A stretch of DNA of 64,000 nt from an uncultured Pelagibacteraceae bacterium (GCA_902595105.1 CACJPA010000003.1:1-64000); one strand, 5' to 3'. Positions 1 through 9,919 are shown, counted from the first letter of the stretch. Program-made: numbers and translations. The notes: generated by a model not told the origin, from the letters alone.

Positions 1-927
1 GTGGTTTTAGAACATCCGGAGGTAGTAACTCAACTACATAGAGAGTTTATCCGTGCAGGATCTGATGTTGTTCAAGCATTTACTTATTATGGGCATAGAG
101 AAAAACTGAGAATTATAGGTAAAGAAGACATGTTAGAGCCACTTCAAAAAAATGCACTTAAAATTGCAAAAGATGCTGCAGCTGAATTTAAAGATTTAGA
201 CTTAATGGTTTGTGGAGATGTAGCCAATACAAATATTTTTGATCCAGGTGATACTAGTACTCATAAAGAGTGTCAAAAAATGTATGAAGAGCAAATTGGT
301 TGGGCAAAAGAAGCAGGAGTTGATTTTGTAATAGCTGAAACAATAAATTGGACGGAAGAAATGAAGATAGCTCTAAAAGCTATTAAAGATGCTGGTCTTA
401 TTGCTGTTTGTAATTTCGCAATCCCAAGAGGTGACAAAACTAGAGAAGGACATACAGCTGAAGATGCATGTAAGATGATGGAAGATCTAGGTGCAGATGT
501 AGTTGGTTTAAATTGTTATCGAGGACCTGAAATGACAATGAAATTATTAAAAAAAGTTAGAAAAAAAGTTTCATGTCATGTTGCTGGACTTCCAGTACCT
601 TATAGAACAACAGAGGAAGAGCCTGGTTTTTTAAATATAACTGATCATGGTTGTAGTTGTATTCCTGGGGGGAACGCATTCCCTGTAGCTTTAGATAATT
701 TGTTCTGTAACAGATTTGAAATGGCAGAGTTTGCAAAAGAGTGTGTTCAAAATAAAATAAATTTTGTTGGCATATGTTGTGGTGCAGAAGCTCATCATGT
801 CAGAGAAATGTCCGTTGCAATTGGTAAAAAACCAATTTCAATGAAATACATGCCAGATATGAGCAAACATTTCCATCATGGCACAGATAAATCTCTTAAA
901 AAAGTAAATAAGGAAATTAAATATTAA
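1..927 (+). CDS. bhmt: Betaine-homocysteine S-methyltransferase family protein (5' end likely truncated by window edge)
   Basis: ORF open from base 1 with GTG; homocysteine S-methyltransferase family features (HREFIRAGSDVVQAFTYY, C-terminal GICCGAEAHHVREM zinc Cys-Cys motif). N-terminal part of the family domain appears missing. Confidence 0.8.
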   Translation: MVLEHPEVVTQLHREFIRAGSDVVQAFTYYGHREKLRIIGKEDMLEPLQKNALKIAKDAAAEFKDLDLMVCGDVANTNIFDPGDTSTHKECQKMYEEQIGWAKEAGVDFVIAETINWTEEMKIALKAIKDAGLIAVCNFAIPRGDKTREGHTAEDACKMMEDLGADVVGLNCYRGPEMTMKLLKKVRKKVSCHVAGLPVPYRTTEEEPGFLNITDHGCSCIPGGNAFPVALDNLFCNRFEMAEFAKECVQNKINFVGICCGAEAHHVREMSVAIGKKPISMKYMPDMSKHFHHGTDKSLKKVNKEIKY

Positions 928-3332
928 TGAAAAAGCATGCCAAAGTAGTAATAATAGGTGGTGGTGTAGTTGGATGTTCTATTCTTTACCATTTATCTAA
1001 ATTTGGATTAAAGGATTGTATTTTACTTGAGAGAAATGAACTTACATCAGGTTCTTCTTGGCATGCTGCTGGAAATGTTCATGTAATTTCTTCTGATCCA
1101 AACATCTCTCGTATGATGGCTTACACAATAGGATTATATAAAGAGATTGAAAAAGAGTCTGGTCACTCAACTGGATTTAAACCTAGTGGAGGTTTTTATT
1201 TAGCCTCAAATGAAGTATGGGCCGATTACTTAAAGAGAGAAAGATCAAAAGCAAGATACATGGGGCTTGATCAAGAATTTATTTCTTTAGAGGAAGTAAA
1301 AAAGAAACATCCTTTAATTGATCCATCTAGATATTTGCTTGCATTGTGGGATCCTATTGATGGTGAAGTTGACCCATCAGGAGTTACTTATGCTTTTGCA
1401 AAAGCTGCAAAAGTTCATGGAGGAAAATATTACACTCACACAGTTGTTAAGGATACGAAACAAAAAAAAGATGGGTCATGGGAAGTATTTACCGACAAAG
1501 GAAATATAAATGCCGAAATAGTAATTAATGCCGGTGGTTTGTGGGCAAGAGAAGTTGGGCAATTAGCTGGATTAAATCTTCCTGTTCAGCCAATGGAGCA
1601 TCATTATTTGATCACCGAACCTATTCCAGAAATTGAAGAAATGGGTGATCAAAGACTACCTATAGGAACAGATTTTGAGGGAAATATTTACTTTAGACAA
1701 GAAGGAAAAGGAATGTTGCTTGGTACTTATGAGCCAAAATCAACTCCTTGGAAAGTTGAAGGTACACCAATGAATTTTGGACATGAGTTACTTGAGCCAA
1801 AGTTAGATAACATTGAAGATAGATTAGCAATTGGTTTTGAAAGAATGCCAGCATTAGAGCGTGCAGGAATAAAAAATATAGTTAATGGACCTTTTACTTT
1901 TGGTCCAGACGGTAGTCCTTTGATTGGTCCAGTACCAGGAATGAAAAATTATTGGGTTGCGGTTGGTGTGATGGCTGGATTTTGCCAAGGGGGTGGTGTT
2001 GGAAAATGTATTGCTGAATGGATTATTGATGGTGAACCTTCAATAGATGTTTGGGCAATGGATGTTGCAAGATTTGGAGATTATGCATCACCTCAATATG
2101 GAACGATCAAATCTTCAGAAAATTATGAGCGAAGATTTATTATGACTTTTCCTAATGAAACTTTACCAAAAGGAAGAAAACAAAAAACCACTGCTCTTTA
2201 TGATCGTTTTGTAAATCAAGGAGCTGTAATGGGGGATAGTTTTGGTTTAGAAAATGTTTTGTGGTTTGCGAATAATAAAGATGATGCTCATGAAGAACCT
2301 ACAATTAAAAGATCAAGATCACATGATTACGTTTCTAAAGAAGTTATTAACGTAAGAGAGAATGTTGGGTTGATTGAAGTTGCAAATTTTTCAAAACATG
2401 AATTTAAAGGTCCAGATGCTAGAAAATTTTTAGATCACATAATGGCTGGAAGACTTCCTAAACCTGGAAGGATATCTTTATCACCAATGTTATCATACAG
2501 AGGAAAATTATGTGGAGATTTAACAGTTGCATGTTTGGATGAAAATGAATTTATGGTATTTGGATCTGGAGCTGCTCAAGAAATGCACAGACGTTGGTTT
2601 GAAAGTCACTTAGATAAATTTAATTTAAATTATAAAAATAGATCTGACGAGTTCCATGGCTTATCTATTGCAGGACCTAATTCAAGAAAGGTTTTAGAAA
2701 AAATAGTTAGAGATGATGTTTCAAATGAAAAATTTAAATTTAGAGACTCAAAGAGAATGTTTGTTGGCGGAGTTCCTGCGCTAGTAAATAGAATTTCATT
2801 TACTGGAGAGCTTGGTTACGAAATTTATGTAGCACCTCATTATCAATTAAAATTATATGAAGAATTAATTGAAGCTGGAAAAGAATTTAATATCAAACCC
2901 TTTGGTGGAAGAGCGTTAATGTCGATGAGGCTTGAGAAAAATTGGGGAGCCTGGACATTAGATTATAGGCCGGATTTTACAGCTAAAGAAACTGGATTAG
3001 ATGTTTTTATAAATTGGGATAAAGAATTTATTGGTAAAGAGAGCGCGCAAAAGGAAAACTCTTCAAACAAACTTATACCTTTAATTGTTGAAACCAATGA
3101 TATTGATGTAACAAATAATGAGGCAGTTATGAATGGAGACCAAAGCATAGGTTACGTTACTTCAGGCGGTTTTGCACATTTTATTAACAAGAGTGTTGCT
3201 TTTACTTTTGTTGATCAGGATAAAATTAAATCTGAAAATAAAGTTCAAGTAGAGATAAATGGAGATTTATTTAATTGCTCAATAATTAAAGAACCACTTT
3301 ATGATCCAAGTGGTCAAAAAATGAGAAGCTAA
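927..3332 (+). CDS. Dimethylglycine/sarcosine dehydrogenase-like protein (FAD-dependent DAO domain + GcvT-like C-terminal folate-binding domain)
   Basis: N-terminal VVIIGGGVVGCSILYHLSKFG Rossmann motif, SSWHAAGN; C-terminal aminomethyltransferase-like region (SFTGELGYEIYVA, GGRALMSMRLEK). Overlaps upstream stop. Confidence 0.85.
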   Translation: MKKHAKVVIIGGGVVGCSILYHLSKFGLKDCILLERNELTSGSSWHAAGNVHVISSDPNISRMMAYTIGLYKEIEKESGHSTGFKPSGGFYLASNEVWADYLKRERSKARYMGLDQEFISLEEVKKKHPLIDPSRYLLALWDPIDGEVDPSGVTYAFAKAAKVHGGKYYTHTVVKDTKQKKDGSWEVFTDKGNINAEIVINAGGLWAREVGQLAGLNLPVQPMEHHYLITEPIPEIEEMGDQRLPIGTDFEGNIYFRQEGKGMLLGTYEPKSTPWKVEGTPMNFGHELLEPKLDNIEDRLAIGFERMPALERAGIKNIVNGPFTFGPDGSPLIGPVPGMKNYWVAVGVMAGFCQGGGVGKCIAEWIIDGEPSIDVWAMDVARFGDYASPQYGTIKSSENYERRFIMTFPNETLPKGRKQKTTALYDRFVNQGAVMGDSFGLENVLWFANNKDDAHEEPTIKRSRSHDYVSKEVINVRENVGLIEVANFSKHEFKGPDARKFLDHIMAGRLPKPGRISLSPMLSYRGKLCGDLTVACLDENEFMVFGSGAAQEMHRRWFESHLDKFNLNYKNRSDEFHGLSIAGPNSRKVLEKIVRDDVSNEKFKFRDSKRMFVGGVPALVNRISFTGELGYEIYVAPHYQLKLYEELIEAGKEFNIKPFGGRALMSMRLEKNWGAWTLDYRPDFTAKETGLDVFINWDKEFIGKESAQKENSSNKLIPLIVETNDIDVTNNEAVMNGDQSIGYVTSGGFAHFINKSVAFTFVDQDKIKSENKVQVEINGDLFNCSIIKEPLYDPSGQKMRS

Positions 3333-3958
3333 TGGCACAAAAAGACGTAGGAAACAAAATTCCAATTTATAAACTCAAAACCACTGATGAAGTGATGAAG
3401 TACTACGATGAGTGGGGAGACAAAGATAAGTATAATAAAGATATGGTTGATTGGAATTATACTGGACCTAAAGAAACCGTAGCAACTTTCAATAAGCACG
3501 AAAATAATAAAGATACACTAATCTTTGACGCAGGCTGTGGAACAGGTCTAGTTGGAGTTGAGTTAAAAAAATATGGTTTTAAAAATTTTCATGGAGCTGA
3601 TTTGTCTCAAACTTTATTAGACACTGTTCCAAAAAATCTATATCAAAAGCTAGTTAAAGTAGATTTAAACCAACCAATTGAAGCTGAAGATGATTTTTAT
3701 GGTGGATTGATGTGTGTAGGAACATTCACTTTTGGTCATGTAAAACCAAATGCTTTAGATGAATTTGTAAGAATTACTAAACCTGGAGGTTTAATTTGCT
3801 TTACAATAAACGAAGGAATACATGAAGAGTACGGTTTTGATAAAAAAATTGATATACTAAAGTCGAATAATAAATGGGAAGAAATTGAATTTTTTAAATC
3901 CGATTATATTGCAAGCAAGGATGTAAACGCATGGTTAGGCTTATATAGAGTAAAATGA
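3332..3958 (+). CDS. Class I SAM-dependent methyltransferase
   Basis: Motif I LIFDAGCGTGLVGVEL; ITKPGGLICFTINEG. Confidence 0.8.
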   Translation: MAQKDVGNKIPIYKLKTTDEVMKYYDEWGDKDKYNKDMVDWNYTGPKETVATFNKHENNKDTLIFDAGCGTGLVGVELKKYGFKNFHGADLSQTLLDTVPKNLYQKLVKVDLNQPIEAEDDFYGGLMCVGTFTFGHVKPNALDEFVRITKPGGLICFTINEGIHEEYGFDKKIDILKSNNKWEEIEFFKSDYIASKDVNAWLGLYRVK

Positions 3959-5190
3959 AATTTAGTAGAAAAATAGCTCCCAACACAAAACCTAAACAAA
4001 ACTTTATTATAAAAAAAAGACTAAGAGAAGATGAAATAAATTTTGATAAATTAAGATCATATCGTTTAGATCGAGTTAAGAAAGAATTAGAAAAAAATAA
4101 TTTAGAAGCCTGTATTTTATTTGATCCAGTTAATGTTCGTTATGCTTTAGATACGGTTAACATGAGTGTCTATAATATGCATAATTTAACAAGATATTGT
4201 TTTGTACCGGTCAATGGGCCAACTATTCTTTATGAGTATTTTAATTGTGAAATATTATCAAAGCATTTAAATCTAATTGATGAAATAAGACCAGCAATCA
4301 CATGGGATTATTTTAGTAATGGAGACCAAGCAAATCTGCAATTATCAAAATGGATAAATGAAGTTAAAGATTTATCAAAAAGTTATTTTAAATCAAAAAA
4401 AATTGCAATCGATGTTCTAAATGGTCCTGCGGTTGCAGCTTTAAATAAAGAAGGTATTGAAGTTGTAGATGCAAAATTGATTTTAGAACAAGCAAGGGTA
4501 ATAAAATCACCTGATGAATTAATATGTATGAAAGCAGCAATAGAAGTTGCAGAAAAAGGTGTATCTAAAATGAGATCAGATCTTAAACCAGGAATGACTG
4601 AAGATGAATTGTGGTCAATTCTACATAAAACAAATATTGAAAATGGAGGTGAATGGATTGAGTGTAGGATTTTATCTTCTGGTCAAAGAACAAATCCATG
4701 GATGCAAGAAAGTAGCAATAAAGTTATCCAACAAGGTGAAATAGTAGCTTTTGATACCGATATGGTTGGTCCGTATGGATATTGCGCAGATATCTCTAGA
4801 GCTTATGTTGTAGGTAATAAATTTAATGATGAACAAAAAAAATTATATTCAATGGCTATGGAGCAAATAGATTTTAATTCTAGATTAATAAAAGATGGAG
4901 TGACTTTTCAGGAATTTACAGAAAAATCCTGGGTATTACCCGAGGAATATTATCCAAACCGATATTCAGTAATGGTTCATGGAATTGGTTTATGTGATGA
5001 ATGGCCTGCGATTAGATATCCTACAGATGGTGGTGAGCGTGGTGGAACTTTTCAAAAGAATATGACTATTACTGTTGAAAGCTATATCGGTAAAGTTGGT
5101 GGCAAAGAGGGTGTAAAACTTGAACAACAGTATTTAATTGGTGAAAATGGACTTGAATTAATGTCCCATCATCCGTTAGAAGATATTTAA
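3955..5190 (+). CDS. M24-family (creatinase/Xaa-Pro dipeptidase fold) protein, DddP-like (candidate DMSP lyase)
   Basis: Pita-bread metal motif FDTD..CADISRA..H..E..E; RYSVMVHGIGLCDEW and TVESY/KLEQQY match the DddP active-site pattern as I remember it. Overlaps upstream gene by 4 bp. Confidence 0.7.
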   Translation: MKFSRKIAPNTKPKQNFIIKKRLREDEINFDKLRSYRLDRVKKELEKNNLEACILFDPVNVRYALDTVNMSVYNMHNLTRYCFVPVNGPTILYEYFNCEILSKHLNLIDEIRPAITWDYFSNGDQANLQLSKWINEVKDLSKSYFKSKKIAIDVLNGPAVAALNKEGIEVVDAKLILEQARVIKSPDELICMKAAIEVAEKGVSKMRSDLKPGMTEDELWSILHKTNIENGGEWIECRILSSGQRTNPWMQESSNKVIQQGEIVAFDTDMVGPYGYCADISRAYVVGNKFNDEQKKLYSMAMEQIDFNSRLIKDGVTFQEFTEKSWVLPEEYYPNRYSVMVHGIGLCDEWPAIRYPTDGGERGGTFQKNMTITVESYIGKVGGKEGVKLEQQYLIGENGLELMSHHPLEDI

Positions 5191-5600
5191 TGAAAATTAT
5201 TTTAGTAATGGGTTTACCTGGAGCTGGTAAAACAACTTTAGCAAATGAAATGGCACCACTATTAAACGCAAAAAGACTTAATGCAGACGAAGTAAGAAAA
5301 GCAGCTGATGATTGGGATTTTTCAGAGGAAGGAAGAGTAAGACAAGCAAAAAGAATGGCTGAATTTGCTCTTAAATTAAAGTCAGAAGGTCATTATGTAA
5401 TTGCTGACTTTGTTGCCCCAACACCAGAAGCGAGAAGTTTATTTCCTGCAAATTTTATAGTTTGGGTAGATACGATTAAGAAAGGTAGATTTGAAGATAC
5501 TAATCAAATGTTTGTTAGTCCAAAAAACTTTGACTATCATGTAACAACTCAGGATGCTAAAAAATGGGCACCTTTAATTATTGAGGAGATTAAAAAATGA
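5190..5600 (+). CDS. P-loop kinase, adenylylsulfate-kinase-like
   Basis: Walker A GLPGAGKTT at N-terminus; small APS-kinase-like layout (LNADEVRKAADDWDFSEEGRVRQAKRM, DFVAPTPEAR). Confidence 0.7.
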   Translation: MKIILVMGLPGAGKTTLANEMAPLLNAKRLNADEVRKAADDWDFSEEGRVRQAKRMAEFALKLKSEGHYVIADFVAPTPEARSLFPANFIVWVDTIKKGRFEDTNQMFVSPKNFDYHVTTQDAKKWAPLIIEEIKK

Positions 5601-5971
5601 CATATCAATGGGATAATAAAAAACCAACAGCTCAAATGTTAGGAAGATGGCAACCTTTTCACGATGGACATTATACTTTGTTTAAAGAGATAATTAAAAA
5701 AACAGGACAAGTTTGTATCCAAATAAGAGATGTACAAGGTGTTGATGACAATCCATTTGATTTTGAAACTGTAAAAAAAAATATTGAAGAAAGATTAAAT
5801 CCTGAGTTTGAAGGTAGATTTAAAATCATGGTAGTACCCAATATTACGAACATTTGTTATGGAAGAGGTGTTGGATACAAAATTGAGGAAATAGTTTTAG
5901 ATGAGGAAACTCAAAAAATCTCAGCAACTAAAATTAGAGCTCAAATGAGAGAAGAGGGTAAACTAAAATAA
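5597..5971 (+). CDS. Nucleotidyltransferase of the HxGH (cytidylyl/adenylyltransferase) superfamily
   Basis: GRWQPFHDGH (HxGH) and C-terminal ISATKIR (ISxTxxR-like) motifs; 124 aa. Confidence 0.75.
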   Translation: MTYQWDNKKPTAQMLGRWQPFHDGHYTLFKEIIKKTGQVCIQIRDVQGVDDNPFDFETVKKNIEERLNPEFEGRFKIMVVPNITNICYGRGVGYKIEEIVLDEETQKISATKIRAQMREEGKLK

Positions 5972-5977
5972 CCTTTA

Positions 5978-6829
5978 ATGAACGACAGATTAAACACTAT
6001 TGTCGATTTAAAAAGATATCCTATTCAAGATTTAAATTCTCCAATCATTAAAAATTTAGTAACAAAATGTAAGCAAGAATTAGACCTATATAGTTGTTCA
6101 ACTATTCCAAATTTTATTTTACCGAAATCTTTAGAGGTAATGAATTCAGAATTAGAAAAACAACTTGATGATGTTTATATGTCTAAAGAAAGCATCAATG
6201 CATATCTTTATGCTAAAGATGATCCAAGTTTACCTGAAAAACATCCAAAGAGAAATTTTATGGAAAGATATAATGGATATTTAAATTCAGATTGCTTTCC
6301 AAAAAATTCAGAAATGAAATATCTTTATGAAACTAAAGAACTTTTAAAATTTGTTTCTGCTTGTTTAGGAATTTCTCCTATATATAGATGGGCAGACCCT
6401 TTAGCTTGTCATGCTTACAATGTTATGAAGCCTGATGGAATTTTACCTTGGCATTTTGATAGTTGTGAATTCACTCTAAGCTTGATGATACAGAAACCAG
6501 AAAAAGGAGGTATTTTTGAATATTGCCCAAATATAAGAGCACCAGGAAATGAAAATTTTGATGAGGTTAAAAAAGTTTTAGAGGGAGATAGATCAAGAGT
6601 TAGACAGCTCAAATTAGAACCTGGAGATCTTCAAATTTTTAAAGGAAGATTTACTTTGCATAGAGTGACAAAAGTAGAAGGTCAAAAATCAAGATATATG
6701 TGTATTCCCGCTTATGTATTAGATCCTTATAGAGTAAATACCCCAGAACACTCAAAAGCAATTTATGGTAAAGTTTTACCAATTCATATAGAAAGAAATC
6801 AGGCTAGATCCGACGGACTAACTGATTAA
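5978..6829 (+). CDS. Putative Fe(II)/2-oxoglutarate-dependent oxygenase
   Basis: HFDSCEF (HxD), distal H in GRFTLHRV and R in KSRYMCIPAY consistent with the 2OG oxygenase facial triad and 2OG-binding Arg. Confidence 0.65.
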   Translation: MNDRLNTIVDLKRYPIQDLNSPIIKNLVTKCKQELDLYSCSTIPNFILPKSLEVMNSELEKQLDDVYMSKESINAYLYAKDDPSLPEKHPKRNFMERYNGYLNSDCFPKNSEMKYLYETKELLKFVSACLGISPIYRWADPLACHAYNVMKPDGILPWHFDSCEFTLSLMIQKPEKGGIFEYCPNIRAPGNENFDEVKKVLEGDRSRVRQLKLEPGDLQIFKGRFTLHRVTKVEGQKSRYMCIPAYVLDPYRVNTPEHSKAIYGKVLPIHIERNQARSDGLTD

Positions 6830-7609
6830 ATGACTAGTAATATTAAAATAAAGAGAATTAATTCTCAGATTTCGTCAATTATAATTGATGAACCAAAAAC
6901 ATATAATTCTCTTTCATTTAAAAATCTTTCCGATTTATTAAAATCATTAAAAAAATTAGATGCTGATAAAAAAATAAAAGTAATAATTATAGAGGGTGCA
7001 GGAAAAGGATTTAGTGCTGGTCACAATCTAAAAGAAGTTAGAAGTCTTAAAAAAAAAGATAAATATCAAAAGTTATTTAATCTTTGCTCTCAAGTTATGT
7101 TGCAAATTGTTGAGGGAAAAAAACCAGTTATCGCAAAAGTTCATGGTGCAGCTTTTGCAGCAGGCTGTCAATTAGTTGCAAGTTGTGATCTAGCATATAG
7201 CGCTAAAGACTCTTTATTTGCAACACCAGGTGTAAACATTGGATTGTTTTGCAGCACTCCAATGGTAGCGGTTAGTAGAAAAATTAACCGTAAACCGATG
7301 ATGCACATGCTGTTAACAGGAGAACCTATTAAAGCAAATTATGCAAAAGAAATTGGTTTAATAAATGATCATTTTTCTAAATCAAAATTAAATGATGAAG
7401 TTTTAAAAGTCGCAAAAAAAATTGCATCCAAATCAAACTTGACCATTAAAATTGGTAAGCAAGCTTTTTATAAACAATTAGAAATGCCTTTAAGAAAAGC
7501 TTATGCGTATACTAGCAAAATGATGACTATAAATATGATGGCAATGGATGCAGAAGAGGGTATTTCAGCTTTTTTAGAAAAAAGAAAACCAAATTGGAAA
7601 CATAAGTAA
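6830..7609 (+). CDS. Enoyl-CoA hydratase/isomerase family protein
   Basis: Crotonase motifs IIEGAGKGFSAGHNL, KVHGAAFAAGCQLVASCDLAYS. Confidence 0.85.
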   Translation: MTSNIKIKRINSQISSIIIDEPKTYNSLSFKNLSDLLKSLKKLDADKKIKVIIIEGAGKGFSAGHNLKEVRSLKKKDKYQKLFNLCSQVMLQIVEGKKPVIAKVHGAAFAAGCQLVASCDLAYSAKDSLFATPGVNIGLFCSTPMVAVSRKINRKPMMHMLLTGEPIKANYAKEIGLINDHFSKSKLNDEVLKVAKKIASKSNLTIKIGKQAFYKQLEMPLRKAYAYTSKMMTINMMAMDAEEGISAFLEKRKPNWKHK

Positions 7610-7611
7610 TA

Positions 7612-7809
7612 ATGAAGAATAAAAAAAATATACTCATTATTTTATTTATTATTTTTGGAATGTACTTTGTATTAAATTTTAAAGATCACAATTTTAAAAG
7701 AGCAGTAGATGCTTGTATTGCAGGAAGTCAAAAATTATCTGAGACTAAAATTACTGATTTGAATGAAGCAAGAAAATTCTGTGAAGAACAAATTAAAAAA
7801 GAAAAATAA
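7612..7809 (+). CDS. Small hypothetical protein with N-terminal membrane/signal segment
   Basis: 65 aa ORF, hydrophobic N-terminus, tightly packed between neighbours. Confidence 0.5.
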   Translation: MKNKKNILIILFIIFGMYFVLNFKDHNFKRAVDACIAGSQKLSETKITDLNEARKFCEEQIKKEK

Positions 7810-7816
7810 TAATTAA

Positions 7817-8251
7817 ATGAGTGTCATAAAGAGAATTTTAGAAAATTCTAAATCTATTGCAATGATTGGTGTTAGTAGTGATTTAAAAAAAACTTCAACT
7901 ATTGTCATGAAATATATGCAAGAGTATGGTTACAAAGTTTATCCAGTTAATCCCTCAGCCAAAGGTAAAAAAATTTTAGGTGAGGAAGTTTATGCTTCGA
8001 TAACAGAGATCAAAGATCCTATAGACATTGTAGATGTTTTTAGACCTTCTAATGAAGCTTTTGGCATAGCAGAGGATACAGTAAAAATTGGCGCTAAAGT
8101 ATTATGGTTGCAACTTGGAATAAGAGACGAAAATGCCAAGCAACTAGTAGAAAAAAATAATATAGAATATGTAGAAAACAAATGTACCAAAATGGAATAT
8201 CAAAAATTTATTTTAAAAATAAGACAGGCTTTCCCTGTTTTGATTAATTAA
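7817..8251 (+). CDS. CoA-binding domain protein (YccU-like)
   Basis: AMIGVSSDLKKTSTIVMKYMQEYGYKVYPVNPSAKGKKILGEEVYASI typical of the CoA-binding family. Confidence 0.8.
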   Translation: MSVIKRILENSKSIAMIGVSSDLKKTSTIVMKYMQEYGYKVYPVNPSAKGKKILGEEVYASITEIKDPIDIVDVFRPSNEAFGIAEDTVKIGAKVLWLQLGIRDENAKQLVEKNNIEYVENKCTKMEYQKFILKIRQAFPVLIN

Positions 8252-8262
8252 TTTTATGAATT

Positions 8263-9873
8263 ATGAATAAAGTTTTAAAATTTTTAGACAGTACTTTTTT
8301 AGATTTAGGTCGACAATTTAAATGGACTTATTTACCTCCTTTGATGGTTTATGTTGCAGCCGGTATTTCTGGGTTAACTGGAATAGTTGGGACTTTTTTT
8401 GTTAAAGACTACTTAAATTTATCTGCAGCCTTTTTAGCTGGACTTGGGTTTTGGGCTGGAATTCCATGGGCATTAAAAATGCCTCTAGGACATTTAGTTG
8501 ATCTTATATGGGATAGAAAAAATTATATGGTTTACTTTGGCGCTTCTTTAATCGCTTTAAGTTTAGTCATTATGTATGGGCTTATAATTCATACAGAAGA
8601 CATGTCGGAAATTTTCACTGTCGAGACATGGTTCGTAATTAGTGTAATTTTAGCTCCTGTTGGTTACGTAATTCAAGATGTCGTTGCTGATGCTATGACT
8701 GTAGAAGCTGTGCCACTGACTGATGAGAGTGGAATTGATTACAGCAAAGATCAAGTTAAGATCATGCATACAACAATGCAAACCCTTGGTCGATTTGCAA
8801 TTATTGGTGGTACAGTTTTAGTAGCTTTAGTAAATGTAATTTTATTCAGAGATGTAGATAGCCTAGAACAAACTGCTAAAATTGCTCTATACGGTAAAAT
8901 TTATTTATACGCATTAGTTATTCCAGTTGTTTCAATCTTGGGAGTATTTTTAGCAAAATATTTAAGGAATAAAAAAATTAAAAATTTAAAATCTAAAGGA
9001 CTTGAACTTAAAGAGGAAAGAGGATCTGAGAAAACTAAAATTAATTGGTGGATACTCGGAGGAAGTTTAATATTTGTTATTTTCACTTTGTCTATTGGAT
9101 CTTTCAAAGTTCCTTTTGCTCAAGAGATTGTTTTTATTGGTTCGGTTATCATAATTTTATTTTTGATGTTTAAACTCATCAAAGAGTTACCAGAGAATTT
9201 GAGGTTAACAATTGTTGGTACTGCAGTAATTATCTTTATATTTAGAGCAATGCCAGGACCTGGGCCTGGTCTAACCTGGTTTGAAATTGATGAACTTGGT
9301 TTTAACGAGCAATTTTTTTCAATTTTATCTTTACTAGCATCAATTTTAACGTTGGCTGGAATAGTTTTATTAAGACCATTTATGGCTAATAACTCAATTG
9401 CAAAAATTATTGTTGTATTAAGTATAGCTGGAGCGGTTTTATTTTTACCAAGTGTTGGGATGTATTATGGATTTCATAACTGGACTGCCTCATTAACAGG
9501 AGGTGTAGTTGATGCTAAATTTATAGCGATACTTAATACAGCGCTAGAGTCTCCATTGGGACAAGTATCAATGATCCCATTATTAGCTTGGATTGCTAAA
9601 AATGCTCCTTCACATCTTAAAGCAACTTTTTTTGCAGTCTTTGCCTCTTTTACAAATTTAGCTCTTTCAGCAAGCTCTTTAGGAACTAAATATTTAAATC
9701 AAATTTTTACAGTCACTAGAGAAGTAAAAGATAAAGTATCAGGTGAAATCCAAACTACTGCAGATTATTCAGAACTTGGGATATTATTAATTGTAGTAAC
9801 TTTACTAACGCTTATTTTACCAATTCTATTTGTCTATATAATTAACAATAGTAAGTACAAAACTTCGGAATAA
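8263..9873 (+). CDS. MFS-type transporter, folate/biopterin transporter (BT1)-like
   Basis: Multi-TM; W..P.G...D, GPGPGLTWFEIDELGFNEQFFS and SPLGQVSMIPLLAWIAKNAP are BT1-like. Confidence 0.6.
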   Translation: MNKVLKFLDSTFLDLGRQFKWTYLPPLMVYVAAGISGLTGIVGTFFVKDYLNLSAAFLAGLGFWAGIPWALKMPLGHLVDLIWDRKNYMVYFGASLIALSLVIMYGLIIHTEDMSEIFTVETWFVISVILAPVGYVIQDVVADAMTVEAVPLTDESGIDYSKDQVKIMHTTMQTLGRFAIIGGTVLVALVNVILFRDVDSLEQTAKIALYGKIYLYALVIPVVSILGVFLAKYLRNKKIKNLKSKGLELKEERGSEKTKINWWILGGSLIFVIFTLSIGSFKVPFAQEIVFIGSVIIILFLMFKLIKELPENLRLTIVGTAVIIFIFRAMPGPGPGLTWFEIDELGFNEQFFSILSLLASILTLAGIVLLRPFMANNSIAKIIVVLSIAGAVLFLPSVGMYYGFHNWTASLTGGVVDAKFIAILNTALESPLGQVSMIPLLAWIAKNAPSHLKATFFAVFASFTNLALSASSLGTKYLNQIFTVTREVKDKVSGEIQTTADYSELGILLIVVTLLTLILPILFVYIINNSKYKTSE

Positions 9874-9919
9874 TCAATAATTTTATAGTTTTTTTGTTTT
9901 TTTTTGTTAATTAAAAATT

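Noticed and set aside
1318-1509. Short same-strand ORF inside the first DMGDH-like gene
   Set aside because: Out-of-frame shadow ORF; the 801-aa frame has clear domain motifs.
5190-5971. Kinase plus nucleotidyltransferase as a Campylobacter-type O-methyl phosphoramidate pathway
   Set aside because: The nucleotidyltransferase is of the HxGH type rather than the MobA-like sugar nucleotidyltransferase type, and no glutamine kinase or capsule genes are nearby.
9874-9919. T-rich run (TTTTTTTGTTTTTTTTTG) as a special element
   Set aside because: No adjacent stable stem; consistent with AT-rich intergenic background or weak termination.
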